From an uncultured Cytophaga sp. (GTDB lineage Bacteria > Bacteroidota > Bacteroidia > Cytophagales > Cytophagaceae), in contig NZ_CALMGQ010000187.1 in the NCBI RefSeq assembly GCF_937863595.1, forward strand, positions 1 to 61,714: DNA of 61,714 nucleotides, read 5' to 3'. A program made the translations under genes and the position numbers. Numbering within the stretch: the stretch's first letter is position 1; the number at the start of each line of letters is the position of its first letter. Positions 1 through 11,000 of the stretch are shown here, one piece after another. The notes beneath the pieces were generated by a model that was not told where the DNA came from, did not search any database, and was given only the letters and a program-made list of their open reading frames with translations.

Positions 1-1
1 A

Positions 2-751
2 TTGCTTATGGTAGCAATTTCTTTCTTACATCTTTCTTGTAAGAAAATGCCTGCATTAAGTCATGATGCAATTATAGAAGATACACTAACAAGTGAATTC
101 AAACCAAGTAAAACTGTATTTGAATATCTTACTACTAAGACAAAAATTGAGTTTTCAGATGGTGTAAATGCGGATCAATATGCAATGACGCTTAGAATTA
201 AAAAGGACAGCGTTATTTGGGCAAGTATTGGTAAGGCAGGTGTTGAGGGAGTACGCGGACTCTTGAGGCCAGATTCAGTATTTGTTCTTGATAAAATGAA
301 AAATGAATCATATAGTTATGATTTGAATTATTTGCAAAGTATTATTCAATCTAATTTGACTTACGAAAACATTCAAAATTTGATGGTTGGTGATTTGCTC
401 ATTGATTACAATAAAAAGATTGATCATATTACAAGAAATGAGAGTTGTTTTATTTTAAATCAACATAAGGACAATCTTACAATAGAAAGTTTTATTCGAT
501 TTGATAATCTTAAAGTTGAAAAGGTATTGATTGAGGATGTAATTACACATGCAAGAACAAATGTGCTATACAGCAATTTTATGATTGCAGATTCTATATT
601 AGTTCCTTCTATATGCACGATGAAAATTGATTATATAAAAGATGAGAAAAAGCAATCGTCTCTATTGGTACTGACGCATAATAAACTAGAGTTCACAACA
701 AAGCCTCTTAATTTTCCATTTAATATTCCTAAAAAATACAGTGAAAAATAA
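2..751 (+). CDS. DUF4292-type lipoprotein, 5' end cut by window edge
   Basis: The reading frame is open at the window edge, so the true start probably lies just upstream. What remains begins with a hydrophobic stretch ending in LHLSC, a plausible lipobox, so I expect an exported, lipid-anchored protein of about 250 residues. The body is a run of alternating beta-like segments (for example KDSVIWASIGKAGVEGVRGL) that resembles the DUF4292 family of Bacteroidota, a LolA/LolB-like fold by reputation. It overlaps the next gene by 11 bp, the usual DUF4292 / EnvC-like arrangement in this phylum, which suggests an envelope role. Substrate and exact role are unknown. Confidence 0.75.
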   Translation: MLMVAISFLHLSCKKMPALSHDAIIEDTLTSEFKPSKTVFEYLTTKTKIEFSDGVNADQYAMTLRIKKDSVIWASIGKAGVEGVRGLLRPDSVFVLDKMKNESYSYDLNYLQSIIQSNLTYENIQNLMVGDLLIDYNKKIDHITRNESCFILNQHKDNLTIESFIRFDNLKVEKVLIEDVITHARTNVLYSNFMIADSILVPSICTMKIDYIKDEKKQSSLLVLTHNKLEFTTKPLNFPFNIPKKYSEK

Positions 752-1961
752 CATCAAATATCTAGCGGTATTGGGATTGCTTTTTATTGTGATTACGACA
801 ACCGTTGCACAGAAAAAAAGTCGTAAAGATCTTGAGCGTGAACGCGACAATAACCTGAAAAAAATAAAAGAGACGTCTAAAGTTTTAGAAGAAACAAAGG
901 AGCAAAAAACAGCTACTTTGAGTCAGCTAAATTTATTGAACGATCAAATTGAACGACGCGAAACCGTAATCCATTCGATGTCTGCTGAAGTAAGCTTGTT
1001 AGAACAAGAAATTGTTGTTCAAAAAATGATTGTACAAGCACTTGAGGAAGATTTGAAAGGATTGAAAGAAGAATATGCACAATTAATTTATTTGGGATAT
1101 AAGCATATGAATGGATATGATAAACTCATTCATATTTTATCCGCAGATAATATTGGACAAATGCTTCGTCGCAATAGTTATTTCAAACAGTACGCCCATG
1201 CGCGTACGTATCAATTGGAAGAAATTCAAAATGTAGCCTTGGCAATGAAGTCTTATGAGCGTATGTTGGCAGAGAAACAAGCAGAAAAATCGGGTTTAAT
1301 TTTGGCGAAAACGAAGGAGACAGAAAACTTAACGGTTACCAAAAACGAACAAAATACAGTTTTAAAGCAATTGGCCTCTAAAGAAGAAAAACTTAAAAAA
1401 GATTTAGTTGAATCCAAAAAAGCAGAAGAAAAGCTTCAAAAATTAATTAAAGATTTAATTGCTGCCGAACGTAAAAAGGCAGTTGAAAAAGCAAAAGTCT
1501 CTACAAGTTCTACCAATAAAGCCACTGCTGAAAAAAGTGTACTACTGTCTAGCAGCTTTGCTGGCAATATGGGGAAATTGCCTTGGCCAGTACAAAATGG
1601 AAGAGTCACCAATCATTTTGGCAGACAATCACATCCTGTTTTAAAAGGCGTATTTGTAGATAATTTGGGGGTTGACATATTAACTGTTCAAAATGAAGAT
1701 GTTAAGGCAGTATTTGGGGGGAAAGTAATTACCGTTGCTGAAGTGCCAGGCATGCATAAAATTGTAATGATACAACACGGGGAGTATTTTACAGTGTATG
1801 CGAAACTGCGACAAGTCAATGTAACTACGGGGGAAGAGGTTTCTGTGAAGCAAAGTATTGGCTCCGTTTACACAAATAAAGAGGGCGAAAGCGAATTGCA
1901 ATTCCAAATTTGGAAAAATGAAGCGAAGTTAAATCCTGAACTTTGGCTTCGAAAACGCTAA
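741..1961 (+). CDS. EnvC-like murein hydrolase activator (degenerate M23 domain)
   Basis: This 406-aa exported protein starts at GTG and overlaps the upstream stop by 11 bp. It has a signal peptide (about residues 1-23, ending TVAQ), a long Lys/Glu-rich coiled coil (about 25-250) and a C-terminal LytM/M23 domain (about 278-406). The M23 metal and catalytic positions are substituted. The HxGxD motif reads N308-L-G-V-D312, and the HxH motif reads E385-L-Q387. Like E. coli EnvC, it is therefore more likely an activator of an N-acetylmuramoyl-L-alanine amidase than a hydrolase. It is the last gene of its operon, followed by a fresh promoter before tatA. Confidence 0.85.
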   Translation: MKNNIKYLAVLGLLFIVITTTVAQKKSRKDLERERDNNLKKIKETSKVLEETKEQKTATLSQLNLLNDQIERRETVIHSMSAEVSLLEQEIVVQKMIVQALEEDLKGLKEEYAQLIYLGYKHMNGYDKLIHILSADNIGQMLRRNSYFKQYAHARTYQLEEIQNVALAMKSYERMLAEKQAEKSGLILAKTKETENLTVTKNEQNTVLKQLASKEEKLKKDLVESKKAEEKLQKLIKDLIAAERKKAVEKAKVSTSSTNKATAEKSVLLSSSFAGNMGKLPWPVQNGRVTNHFGRQSHPVLKGVFVDNLGVDILTVQNEDVKAVFGGKVITVAEVPGMHKIVMIQHGEYFTVYAKLRQVNVTTGEEVSVKQSIGSVYTNKEGESELQFQIWKNEAKLNPELWLRKR

Positions 1962-2010
1962 ACTATCTATTCAATCCAAGTTTATCTTTCCCTTTCTTGT
2001 TATATTTTCC

Positions 2011-2018
2011 TATCTTTG
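2011..2018 (+). promoter_or_regulatory. Bacteroidota -7 box (TATCTTTG) for tatA
   Basis: TATCTTTG matches the TAnnTTTG consensus of the Bacteroidota primary sigma factor. It lies 28 bp before the tatA ATG, with a weak TTTC 20 bp further upstream in the -33 position. It would start the tatA-gatA-transglycosylase transcript. Confidence 0.5.
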
Positions 2019-2046
2019 TTAGGTATACGAAAATCCTCTAACAATC

Positions 2047-2262
2047 ATGACGTTAACTATTTGCACATTGCTATTTCTTGGCAATATTGGACCTACAGAA
2101 TGGATTATAATTGCCGTTTTAGTGGTTTTTATGTTTGGTGGTAAAAAGATACCTGAACTTGCTCGTGGTCTTGGTCGCGGAATACGTGAATTCAAAGATG
2201 CCAGCAAAGAAGTAAAGAAAGAAATTGAAGACGGTATCAACGACGACACAAAAAAAGATTAA
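2047..2262 (+). CDS. tatA: Sec-independent translocase subunit TatA/E
   Basis: This 71-aa protein has one N-terminal membrane helix (IGPTEWIIIAVLVVFMFG), the conserved FGGKKIPELARGLGRGIREF amphipathic helix and a charged C-terminal tail. These are the hallmarks of TatA/TatE, the pore-forming subunit of the twin-arginine translocase. The hinge FGGKKIPEL is intact. It sits right after a TAnnTTTG promoter box and 2 bp before gatA. No tatC is visible in the window. Confidence 0.93.
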   Translation: MTLTICTLLFLGNIGPTEWIIIAVLVVFMFGGKKIPELARGLGRGIREFKDASKEVKKEIEDGINDDTKKD

Positions 2263-2264
2263 CA

Positions 2265-3704
2265 TTGAAACGTTATAATTCTCTACAAGAAATTCGGAAA
2301 GACCTTTCCGGGGGTGCTATTACGTGCCGTTCTCTAACTGAATACTATCTTAGAAATATTGAAGCTAAAGCACATTTAAATGCTTATGTAGAAGTATATG
2401 CGCAAGAAGCATTGGCTACGGCTGATATTGTTGACGCTAAAATTAAGGCTGGAACTGCAGGTAAATTAGCCGGAATGGTTGTAGGCTTAAAAGATGTGTT
2501 ATGTCATAAAGACCACGGATTACAAGCCTCAAGTAATATTTTAAAGGGTTTCATTTCTCAATTTAATGGCACTGCTGTTGAACGAATTATTAACGAAGAC
2601 GCTATCATTATTGGTCGTCAGAGTTGTGATGAATTTGCAATGGGTTCATCAAATGAGAATTCTGCATTTGGTCCCGTAAGAAATGATATAGACAATTCGC
2701 GTGTGCCTGGTGGTTCCTCAGGGGGCTCTGCTGTTGGTGTACAGGCGGATACATGCTTGGTTTCTTTAGGTTCAGATACAGGTGGTTCTGTCCGTCAACC
2801 TGCCGCATTCTGCGATATAATTGGGTTTAAACCTACCTATTCTAGAATTTCTAGATATGGGCTTATCGCTTATGCTTCGTCTTTTGACTCAATAGGTATC
2901 ATGGCTAGAAGCATTGAAGATACAGCATTGATGTTGGAAGTGATTGCAGGCTACGATGATTTCGATAGTACGGTTTCTTCTAAGCCAGTACCTAAATATT
3001 CTTCAGAACTGTCGTTTACTGGGAAAGCTAAAATTTGTTATTTAAAAGAAGCTGTTTCATCCGATGCGGTAGCAAAAGAAATTCGAGAAGCAACTCAACA
3101 TAGAATTGACCAATTGATTCAAGATGGACATACTGTTGAGGCTGTAGAATTTCCCTTATTGGATTATATTCTTCCTACCTATTATATATTAACAACTGCT
3201 GAAGCGAGTTCAAATTTGTCTCGTTTTGATGGCGTTAAATATGGCTATAGAAGTTCAAACGCAACGGATCTAGAATCCATGTATAAAAAAACCCGTTCCG
3301 AAGGGTTTGGTAAAGAGGTTAAAAAACGTATCATGTTAGGTACTTTTGTATTAAGTGCAGGATTTTATGATGCGTATTATACGAAAGCACAGAAGGTTCG
3401 TCGTTTAATAAGAGAGTATACAGAAAAACTATTATCGGAGTACGATTTCATGTTGTTACCAACAACAACAACAACTGCATTTAAGATTGGTGATCACACA
3501 GCAGATCCACTAGCAATGTATTTAGCAGATATATTTACAGTGCATGCTAATTTAGCAGGTATACCCGCCATTTCAATTCCCAACGGAAAAGATGCGCAAG
3601 GCTTAGCTATTGGGTTGCAGCTAATGGGAAAAGAATTTGAAGAAGCAAAATTATTGGCATTTTCAAACTATTTAATAAATCAGAATGATAAGAAGAATCT
3701 GTAA
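2265..3704 (+). CDS. gatA: Glu-tRNA(Gln) amidotransferase subunit A
   Basis: This 479-aa amidase-signature protein has the full Ser-cisSer-Lys machinery: K76 in VGLKDVL, S151 in GGSSGGSA and S175 in DTGGSVRQP. GatA supplies ammonia from glutamine to convert Glu-tRNA(Gln) to Gln-tRNA(Gln), together with GatB and GatC, which are not in this window. The start is a TTG 2 bp after the tatA stop; the MKRYNSLQEI beginning fits the family and no better ATG is near. Its end overlaps the next gene by 20 bp, so the genes are cotranscribed. Confidence 0.93.
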   Translation: MKRYNSLQEIRKDLSGGAITCRSLTEYYLRNIEAKAHLNAYVEVYAQEALATADIVDAKIKAGTAGKLAGMVVGLKDVLCHKDHGLQASSNILKGFISQFNGTAVERIINEDAIIIGRQSCDEFAMGSSNENSAFGPVRNDIDNSRVPGGSSGGSAVGVQADTCLVSLGSDTGGSVRQPAAFCDIIGFKPTYSRISRYGLIAYASSFDSIGIMARSIEDTALMLEVIAGYDDFDSTVSSKPVPKYSSELSFTGKAKICYLKEAVSSDAVAKEIREATQHRIDQLIQDGHTVEAVEFPLLDYILPTYYILTTAEASSNLSRFDGVKYGYRSSNATDLESMYKKTRSEGFGKEVKKRIMLGTFVLSAGFYDAYYTKAQKVRRLIREYTEKLLSEYDFMLLPTTTTTAFKIGDHTADPLAMYLADIFTVHANLAGIPAISIPNGKDAQGLAIGLQLMGKEFEEAKLLAFSNYLINQNDKKNL

Positions 3705-5160
3705 AGCAGTATCGGTTTGTTTATTTTTCACATTCATTTATTTAATGAATGTATCGTCGGTGCATGCTCAAATGGATTCAACAAGTGTCGTTACTTCAAG
3801 CGATTCAACAATTATTGACGCCGAGAAATTTGAAGAAGCTGCTCGTGCTTTGCCTGCGCAACCAACCGAGGATGAAATTATTGCAAAGCGTTTGAAAGCT
3901 TTACAAAATGAAGTTCCTTTGGTTTTTAATTCTAAAATAAAAGGCTTTATTAATTATTTTTCTGTTCGAAATGCGCGCTATGCCCTGGTAATGGAACGTA
4001 GAAAGCGTATCTATTTCCCCATGTTTGAAGAGATATTGAAATCCCAAAATGTGCCGGAGGAGATTAAATATTTGGCCATCGTTGAATCTGGATTAAATGC
4101 GAAAGCTGTATCACCTGCTGGTGCGGCAGGCTTGTGGCAATTTATGACCTTTACAGGTAAAGAATTTGGTTTGAAACAAGATGAATTTATCGATGAACGC
4201 TTAGATCCAGAAAAGGCAACCGTTGCTGCATGCAAGTATTTATCCGCATTGCATCGTACGTTTAATGATTGGGAATTAGCGCTTGCATCCTATAACTGCG
4301 GTCCGGGCAATGTGCGTAGAGCAATTAGAAGGTCTGGATACAAAGAAACCTTTTGGCAGATATATGATTTCTTGCCTAAAGAAACACGTAGTTATGTACC
4401 GCAGTTTGTGGCTTTGACATACATTATGAATCACATGGCGGATCATAATATTGTTGCGGATTCATTAGAATATCCAATCGCTTTTGATACAATTACGGTT
4501 AACCAATATTTTGATATTTATACGTTTAGTGAATTATTAAACATTTGTTCGGACGATATGCGCGATTTGAATCCAGCTTTGAGAAGAGGGATATTGAATG
4601 GTGCATATGCATATAAAATAAAAGTGCCCGTTGATAAAATGGCGCAATTTTATTTAAATAGAATTGATATTTTAGATGCCTGCAGCAAAGAAGTTCCTCG
4701 GGCTGGCGTGGCTACAAGTGCTGTACGAACAACATCTAGTTCGAGTAGCAGCAGTAGCAGTTCAACAACAAATTTGCAAAAAGTATATTATACCGTTAAA
4801 AGTGGAGATGTATTAGGGACAATTGCCTCTAAAAATCAGGTATATCTTGCCGATATAAAACGATGGAATAAACTATCCTCAAATACAATTCACGTAGGTC
4901 AACGACTGGTGATATATAAAAAGGGAAGTGGACATACAACTACAAACAGTTCTGTTTCGACTGCAAAAACTTCATCGTCAACAACAAAGTCCACATCTTC
5001 AACAACAAATTCTACACCTAGTGTATACTACGTGCGGTCGGGAGATAGTTTGTGGACGATATCACAAAAATTCCCAGGAGTAACAGTCGATAAAATAAAA
5101 AAATTAAACGGGTTAACATCCAATAGCATTAAAGTTGGACAAAAACTCATTTTAAACTAA
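3685..5160 (+). CDS. MltD-like lytic transglycosylase with two LysM domains
   Basis: This 491-aa exported protein has a signal peptide (cleaved near SVHAQ, about residue 29) and an SLT domain (about 115-235) with the catalytic Glu134 in AIVESGL followed by SPAGAAGLWQFM. After a Ser/Thr-rich linker come two LysM peptidoglycan-binding modules, about 368-412 and 447-491. It should cleave the glycan backbone to 1,6-anhydromuramyl products in the periplasm. The ATG lies inside the 3' end of gatA, a 20-bp overlap. The low-complexity Ser linkers are typical of this architecture. Confidence 0.9.
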   Translation: MIRRICKAVSVCLFFTFIYLMNVSSVHAQMDSTSVVTSSDSTIIDAEKFEEAARALPAQPTEDEIIAKRLKALQNEVPLVFNSKIKGFINYFSVRNARYALVMERRKRIYFPMFEEILKSQNVPEEIKYLAIVESGLNAKAVSPAGAAGLWQFMTFTGKEFGLKQDEFIDERLDPEKATVAACKYLSALHRTFNDWELALASYNCGPGNVRRAIRRSGYKETFWQIYDFLPKETRSYVPQFVALTYIMNHMADHNIVADSLEYPIAFDTITVNQYFDIYTFSELLNICSDDMRDLNPALRRGILNGAYAYKIKVPVDKMAQFYLNRIDILDACSKEVPRAGVATSAVRTTSSSSSSSSSSTTNLQKVYYTVKSGDVLGTIASKNQVYLADIKRWNKLSSNTIHVGQRLVIYKKGSGHTTTNSSVSTAKTSSSTTKSTSSTTNSTPSVYYVRSGDSLWTISQKFPGVTVDKIKKLNGLTSNSIKVGQKLILN

Positions 5161-5215
5161 TAGGTATTTTGTCGAATAGGATGCATTTTTTAATACAAAA
5201 CAACTCATAGCACGA

Positions 5216-7489
5216 ATGTCAATAAACAGAGAAGATGCATTGAATTACCACATGCAAGGTAAGCCTGGTAAGATTGAAGTTGTTCCAACGAAAACGTTGA
5301 GTTCGCAATTAGATCTGGCATTGGCTTATTCTCCTGGAGTTGCAGAGCCATGCAAAGAGATTGTTGCGGATAAAGAAAATGTATATAAATACACTGCCAA
5401 AGGAAATCTTGTTGCGGTAATAACAAATGGTACCGCTGTTTTAGGATTAGGCAATATTGGTCCGGATGCATCAAAGCCTGTAATGGAAGGCAAGGGCGTT
5501 TTGTTTAAAAAATTCGCAGGTATTGATGTTTTTGATTTAGAAATTAACTGTGAAGATCCGGAACAGTTTATTAAAATTGTGGAGTCTCTTGAGCCAACTT
5601 TTGGTGGAATTAATCTGGAAGATATTAAAGCCCCAGAGTGTTTTGTGATTGAGCAAGAGTTGCGTAAGCGAATGAGCATTCCGGTAATGCATGACGACCA
5701 ACACGGCACGGCCATTATTTCTTCGGCTGCTTTAATAAATGCACTTGAAGTTGTAGGTAAAAATATTAATGAGATAAAAATTGTAATAAGTGGTGCAGGT
5801 GCTGCTGCAATTTCATGCACCCGATTATACAAGCACATTGGTGTGCGTTCTGAAAATATCGTTATGTGCGATATTAAAGGAGTGTTGCGTAAAGACCGTC
5901 CAGACCTTGATGTATCTCAATTAGAATTTGCCACGGATAGAGATTTGAATACCCTAGCCGACGCATTGCCTGGCGCAGATGTATTTGTGGGTTTATCGGC
6001 AGGCAATATTTTAAAGCCTGAAGCTCTGATGACAATGGCAAAAGATCCGATTGTTTTTGCACTTGCAAACCCTACACCTGAAATTGATTATGAACTAGCG
6101 ATACAAACTCGCCCTGATGTAATTATGGCTACGGGCAGATCTGATTATCCCAATCAAGTAAATAATGTATTAGGCTTTCCATATATTTTCAGAGGTGCAT
6201 TGGATGTGCGTGCAACAGAGATTAATGAAGCAATGAAATTAGCAGCTGTGTATGCAATTGCAAATCTTGCTAAAGAAATGGTGCCTGATAGTGTAAATAA
6301 ATCCTACGATGACAATAAAATTTCTTTCGGTAAATATTACTTAATTCCGAAACCCTTAGACCCACGTTTGATTACAACCATATCCCCCGCTGTAGCCAAG
6401 GCAGCGATGGACAGTGGCGTAGCAAAAAAACACATTGAAGATTGGGCTGCGTATGAAGTAGAATTGCTTCAGCGTATTGGCATTGATCAACGTTTAATGT
6501 CTCGCATCATAACACAAGCAAAACAAGCTCCTAAAAGAGTGGTATTTGCTGAAGCGGATAATCTTAAAATTTTAAAAGCAGCTCAAATTTTAGCAAATGA
6601 GGGGATTGCGTTCCCTATATTATTAGGCAATGCAGAGAAGATTGAGCACTTAATTGTTGAACATGCGCTAACAATTAAAAATTATAAAATTGTTGATCCG
6701 TTTGAAGAAAAAGAAAAGCGTATTGTGTTTGGCAATATTTTGCATAGAAAAAGAAGTCGTAAAGGAATAACTGCAGAAATGGGTCGCACCTTAATGCGCA
6801 ATCGTAATTATTACGGTGCAATGATGGTAGAGACAGGTGAAGCGGATGCTTTTATATCAGGATTAACCCAAGAATATGCAGAAACGATTAAGCCTGCATT
6901 ACAAGTAATTGGTGTGGAAGAAGGAATTAAACGTGTTGCAGGGATGTATATTCTAAGCAACGATAAAGGCGTATATTTCTTTTCGGACACAACCGTCAAC
7001 ATGAATCCTACGGCAGAAGAGTTGGTAGATATTGTTGGGGTAACAGCTAGAGGTGTGAAGTTTTTTGGTTTCGAACCGCGCATAGCCATGTTGTCGTATT
7101 CTAATTTCGGTTCAAATGCGGGTGAAGTACCTGAAAAGGTTGCTAAAGCAACAAAATTCGCAAAAGAGAAGTATCCAGATTTAATTATAGATGGCGATAT
7201 TCAGGCAAACGTGGCGGTAGATACGCACTTGCAACAAGAAATGTATCCTTTTAGCGCATTAGCTAAAGATGGGGCAAATACATTTGTATTTCCTGCCTTA
7301 ACATCTGGTAATATAGCATACAAATTATTGCAAGAAGTAGGTGGTATGGAAGCAATTGGACCATTATTGATGGGAATGGCAAAACCCGTACATATTTTAC
7401 AACTGGGCTCCTCCGTACGTGAAATCGTAAACATGGTGGCGATTGCTGTTGTTGATTCACAATCTCACAACAATAAAATAAATTTATGA
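5216..7489 (+). CDS. maeB: NADP-dependent malic enzyme fused to phosphotransacetylase-like domain
   Basis: The 757-aa MaeB-type fusion has an N-terminal malic domain with AYSPGVAEPC and LGLGNIGP. A NAD(P)-binding domain follows (VISGAGAAAISC, about residue 190). The C-terminal PTA-like domain (about 430-757) is probably regulatory, as in other MaeB proteins. The reaction is oxidative decarboxylation of malate to pyruvate. A 55-bp gap without an obvious terminator separates it from the transglycosylase. The stop overlaps ruvA by 4 bp (ATGA), so the two are translationally coupled. Confidence 0.93.
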   Translation: MSINREDALNYHMQGKPGKIEVVPTKTLSSQLDLALAYSPGVAEPCKEIVADKENVYKYTAKGNLVAVITNGTAVLGLGNIGPDASKPVMEGKGVLFKKFAGIDVFDLEINCEDPEQFIKIVESLEPTFGGINLEDIKAPECFVIEQELRKRMSIPVMHDDQHGTAIISSAALINALEVVGKNINEIKIVISGAGAAAISCTRLYKHIGVRSENIVMCDIKGVLRKDRPDLDVSQLEFATDRDLNTLADALPGADVFVGLSAGNILKPEALMTMAKDPIVFALANPTPEIDYELAIQTRPDVIMATGRSDYPNQVNNVLGFPYIFRGALDVRATEINEAMKLAAVYAIANLAKEMVPDSVNKSYDDNKISFGKYYLIPKPLDPRLITTISPAVAKAAMDSGVAKKHIEDWAAYEVELLQRIGIDQRLMSRIITQAKQAPKRVVFAEADNLKILKAAQILANEGIAFPILLGNAEKIEHLIVEHALTIKNYKIVDPFEEKEKRIVFGNILHRKRSRKGITAEMGRTLMRNRNYYGAMMVETGEADAFISGLTQEYAETIKPALQVIGVEEGIKRVAGMYILSNDKGVYFFSDTTVNMNPTAEELVDIVGVTARGVKFFGFEPRIAMLSYSNFGSNAGEVPEKVAKATKFAKEKYPDLIIDGDIQANVAVDTHLQQEMYPFSALAKDGANTFVFPALTSGNIAYKLLQEVGGMEAIGPLLMGMAKPVHILQLGSSVREIVNMVAIAVVDSQSHNNKINL

Positions 7490-8085
7490 TTGCTTATATA
7501 GAGGGCAAATTAGCACATAAGGATCCAACCTATATCGTGGTTGATGTGCAAGGTCTTGGTTATCAAATACGAATTTCGCTATATACCTACACCCAAGTAA
7601 AAGATCTTGAGAAAGTTAAAGTGCATACATTTTTACACATCAAAGAAGATGCGCATACACTTTTTGGATTTGCGGATTTACTTGAAAAGGAAGTATTTAT
7701 GCACTTGATTTCAATAAGTGGTATTGGTCCAGGGACAGCCTTAGTAATGTTATCTTCTTTAAACCCATCTGAAGTTCGGGACGCAATCGTTAACGAGGAT
7801 GTGCGTACCATTCAAGGAGTCAAAGGAATAGGAGCTAAAACAGCACAGCGAGTAATTTTAGAGTTAAAGGATAAGATGAAGAAAGAATATATGCTTTCTT
7901 CTACAGATTCTAAACAGAATTTTTCAATATCGCACAATAGTATACGTTCTGAGGCGTTAACTGCCTTGGTAACGCTAGGTTTTACAAAAGCAATTGCAGA
8001 AAAGAACCTAGATGCGATTTTAAAAAACAATTCAAATCAATTAACACTAGAAGACCTGATAAAACAGGCTTTAAAAATGTCTTGA
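7486..8085 (+). CDS. ruvA: Holliday junction branch migration protein RuvA
   Basis: At 199 aa this has the usual RuvA length. It has an N-terminal OB-fold (MIAYIEGKLAHKDPTYIVVD), two helix-hairpin-helix motifs (SGIGPGTALVML and GVKGIGAKTAQRVILELKDK) and a C-terminal RuvB-binding helical domain (SEALTALVTLGFTKAIAE). RuvA binds four-way junctions and recruits the RuvB motor. The ATG overlaps the maeB stop by 4 bp, and sprA starts 10 bp after its stop, so it is in the same transcript. Confidence 0.96.
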   Translation: MIAYIEGKLAHKDPTYIVVDVQGLGYQIRISLYTYTQVKDLEKVKVHTFLHIKEDAHTLFGFADLLEKEVFMHLISISGIGPGTALVMLSSLNPSEVRDAIVNEDVRTIQGVKGIGAKTAQRVILELKDKMKKEYMLSSTDSKQNFSISHNSIRSEALTALVTLGFTKAIAEKNLDAILKNNSNQLTLEDLIKQALKMS

Positions 8086-8095
8086 TCATCCCTCA

Positions 8096-11000
8096 GTGAA
8101 CTTAAGGAAATTTACCATACTGTCGACATTAGGGCTCTCCCTATTTTTTGTGTTTTGGGCTGCATTGTCTAGTCCACAATATCGTTCTATCCGTTCGTTC
8201 AAGAAATTTTTAACTCCTGAAGATAGTACTCAACGGAAAAGATCGCGTAGACCAACTAACGAATTAGATGACCGTTTGGGAGACCCGTATACCAATAAAA
8301 CGAATCGTTCTCCAATGGATTTGGAAAATCCAGATAATATAAAAGAAGAGGTTGAGCTCGATACCGCTACTGGAAATTATATTGTAAGAGAGAAAATTGG
8401 GGACAAGGAATACCGCACGCAAACCTTCTTAACATTTGAAGAGTTCTATAATTACAAGAACAAACAAATGTTGCGCGATTATTGGCAAAATAAAGGCAAC
8501 GAAGCCATTGAAAATCCAAGAGAAAATAAAGCTGGCAAGCCATTCGGCTTTACAAAACACATAAAAGGATTAGAAGGTCCGTTTGGTAGTAACTATGTAG
8601 ATATTCGTCCGAGTGGTTTGGTTACGCTAGACTTTGCAGGTCGTTGGCAACGTGTCAACAACCCGTCTTTGCCGATTAAACAGCAACGTAATGGCTTGTT
8701 TGATTTCGACCAACAAATCAGTATGAATGTAATTGGTAAAGTTGGTGAGAAGTTGAAACTAACGGTTAACTGGGATACCAAAGCTGCATTCGAATTTCAG
8801 AATAGTGTAAAAATTCAATATACAGCGTTTGAAGAAGACATCATTCAAGCCATTGAAGTAGGGCGTATCAATATGCCTTTGAATTCTTCTTTAATGACTG
8901 GGCCACAAAATTTATTTGGATTTAAAACCAAATTAAAATTTGGTCGATTAACTGTTACCGCTGTTGCTGCTAGGCAAGATGGTAAAATGGATGAAATTAA
9001 AATTGGCAGTGGCGGGCAAGGTAGAACATTTGAAATTAAAGCAGATGCGTATGAAAAGAATCGTCACTTTTTCTTAGGGCAATTTTTTAGAGAACACTAC
9101 GAGCAATCGCTTAAGACAAGTCCAACTATTATTTCAAATGTACAGGTTACGCGTGTAGATGTTTATGTTACCAATAGAAACAATACAACTTCCAATCTAC
9201 GTGGGGTAGTTGGCTATATGGATTTGGGTGAAAATGATTCTATTTATCGTACAAACTTAAAGACTCCTGGCAAGAAAGATATTGCTCCGTACAATACTAT
9301 AAATAATCTGTACAATGGACCAAACCCAGTTACGCAATTTAGAAATCCAGTTACGCTAAGTGCTGATGTAAGTTCTGCACCTCTTAATTTGCAAGACGGA
9401 ACCGATTATACGTATTTAAAAAGTGCACGTAAATTACAGCCATCGGAATTTACATTCAATCCACAATTGGGATACATCACTTTACAATCCACGATCAATG
9501 ACGATGAAGCAATTTTGGTTGCCTACCAGTATATCTATAATGATCAAAACTATAGTGTAGGAGAATTGACCGACGCCTTATCTGATGTGCCAAATGACAG
9601 CTTAATCATTGCAAAAATGATAAAGCCACCATTTGTAAAAACGCGGTTACCTACCTGGAACTTGATGATGAAAAATATTTATCAATTGGGTGTTACACAA
9701 ATACAACGCGACAATTTTCAATTTAGAATTATTTACAAGGATGATGCTACAGGTAATGACGTGCCTAATTTGCAAGAGGGTCAAAACACGGCAAATGTAC
9801 CCTTGCTGCGCTTGTGTGGCTTAGATTATTTGAATCCAAACAATGACCCCTCACCCGATGGTAATTTCGATTATGTAGAAGGGCTTACAGTTGATTCTCG
9901 AAATGGTCGAATTATATTTCCTGTACTTGAGCCTTTTGGTTCAAATCTAAACAGTAAATTTTTACCAAGTGAAGAAGCATTTAAAAAGAAATATGTATAC
10001 TCCGAATTGTATGATTCAACCCAATCGGATGCACAACAAGTCGCAAGTAAGGATAAGTTTTATTTTAATGGTCGATATACTGCCGGTACAGCAAGTGAAA
10101 TTGTTTTGCCGGGAATAAATGTGGCGCAAGGTTCTGTTGTTGTTATTGCTGGGAGTACAACCCTAACGGAAGGTTCTGATTATACGGTAGATTATAACTT
10201 AGGTAGAATTAAAATTCTGAATGAAAATATTCTTGCATCTGGACAAGAAATACGCATTCGATTTGAAAAACAAGATTTATTTAACTTTAGACGAAAATCA
10301 TTTTTAGGGACACGTTTGGATTATCAAGTAAATGAAAATATTTTACTTGGGGGTACCATGTTGCATTCAAATGAAGCGCCGAATATAACGCGTGTAAATA
10401 TTGGAGACGAACCCGCAGCCAATACCATTTGGGGCTTAGATGCAAATGTTAAAGCCAACTCGCGTTTGTTGACACGTGCGGTTGATTTATTACCCGTAGT
10501 ATCTACAAAAGCACCTTCAAACATTAGTTTTCAAGGAGAATTTGCACAGTTTTTACCTGGCTACAATAAAGTGTTGGATAAAAATGGCGGTGGCGAAGGT
10601 GGTATTGCATTTATTGATGATTTTGAAGGAGCTAAAACCCCCTATGACTTAACACGCTCTCCACTAACGTGGGTAATTGCAGCAACACCTAAAGGTTTAA
10701 TTGGTGCTAACGGCGACTCAACAAAATTGATAAATGGCTTTAAACGTGCACGTTTGGCTTGGTATAATATTGATAATATTTTTTATCGATCCAATAACGG
10801 CTTGCCCGATTATTTGAGCTATGATAAAATCACCAACCATTTTGAAAGAAACATTACTCAAAAGGAATTATTCCCTCAGCAAGATGTGAATGTTGCGGTA
10901 ACAAACATTCCGACAATCGACTTAGCGTACTATCCTTCAGAAAGAGGTTCGTATAATTATAGTGACAACTTAAATGTAGATGGAACATTAAAAGACCCCA

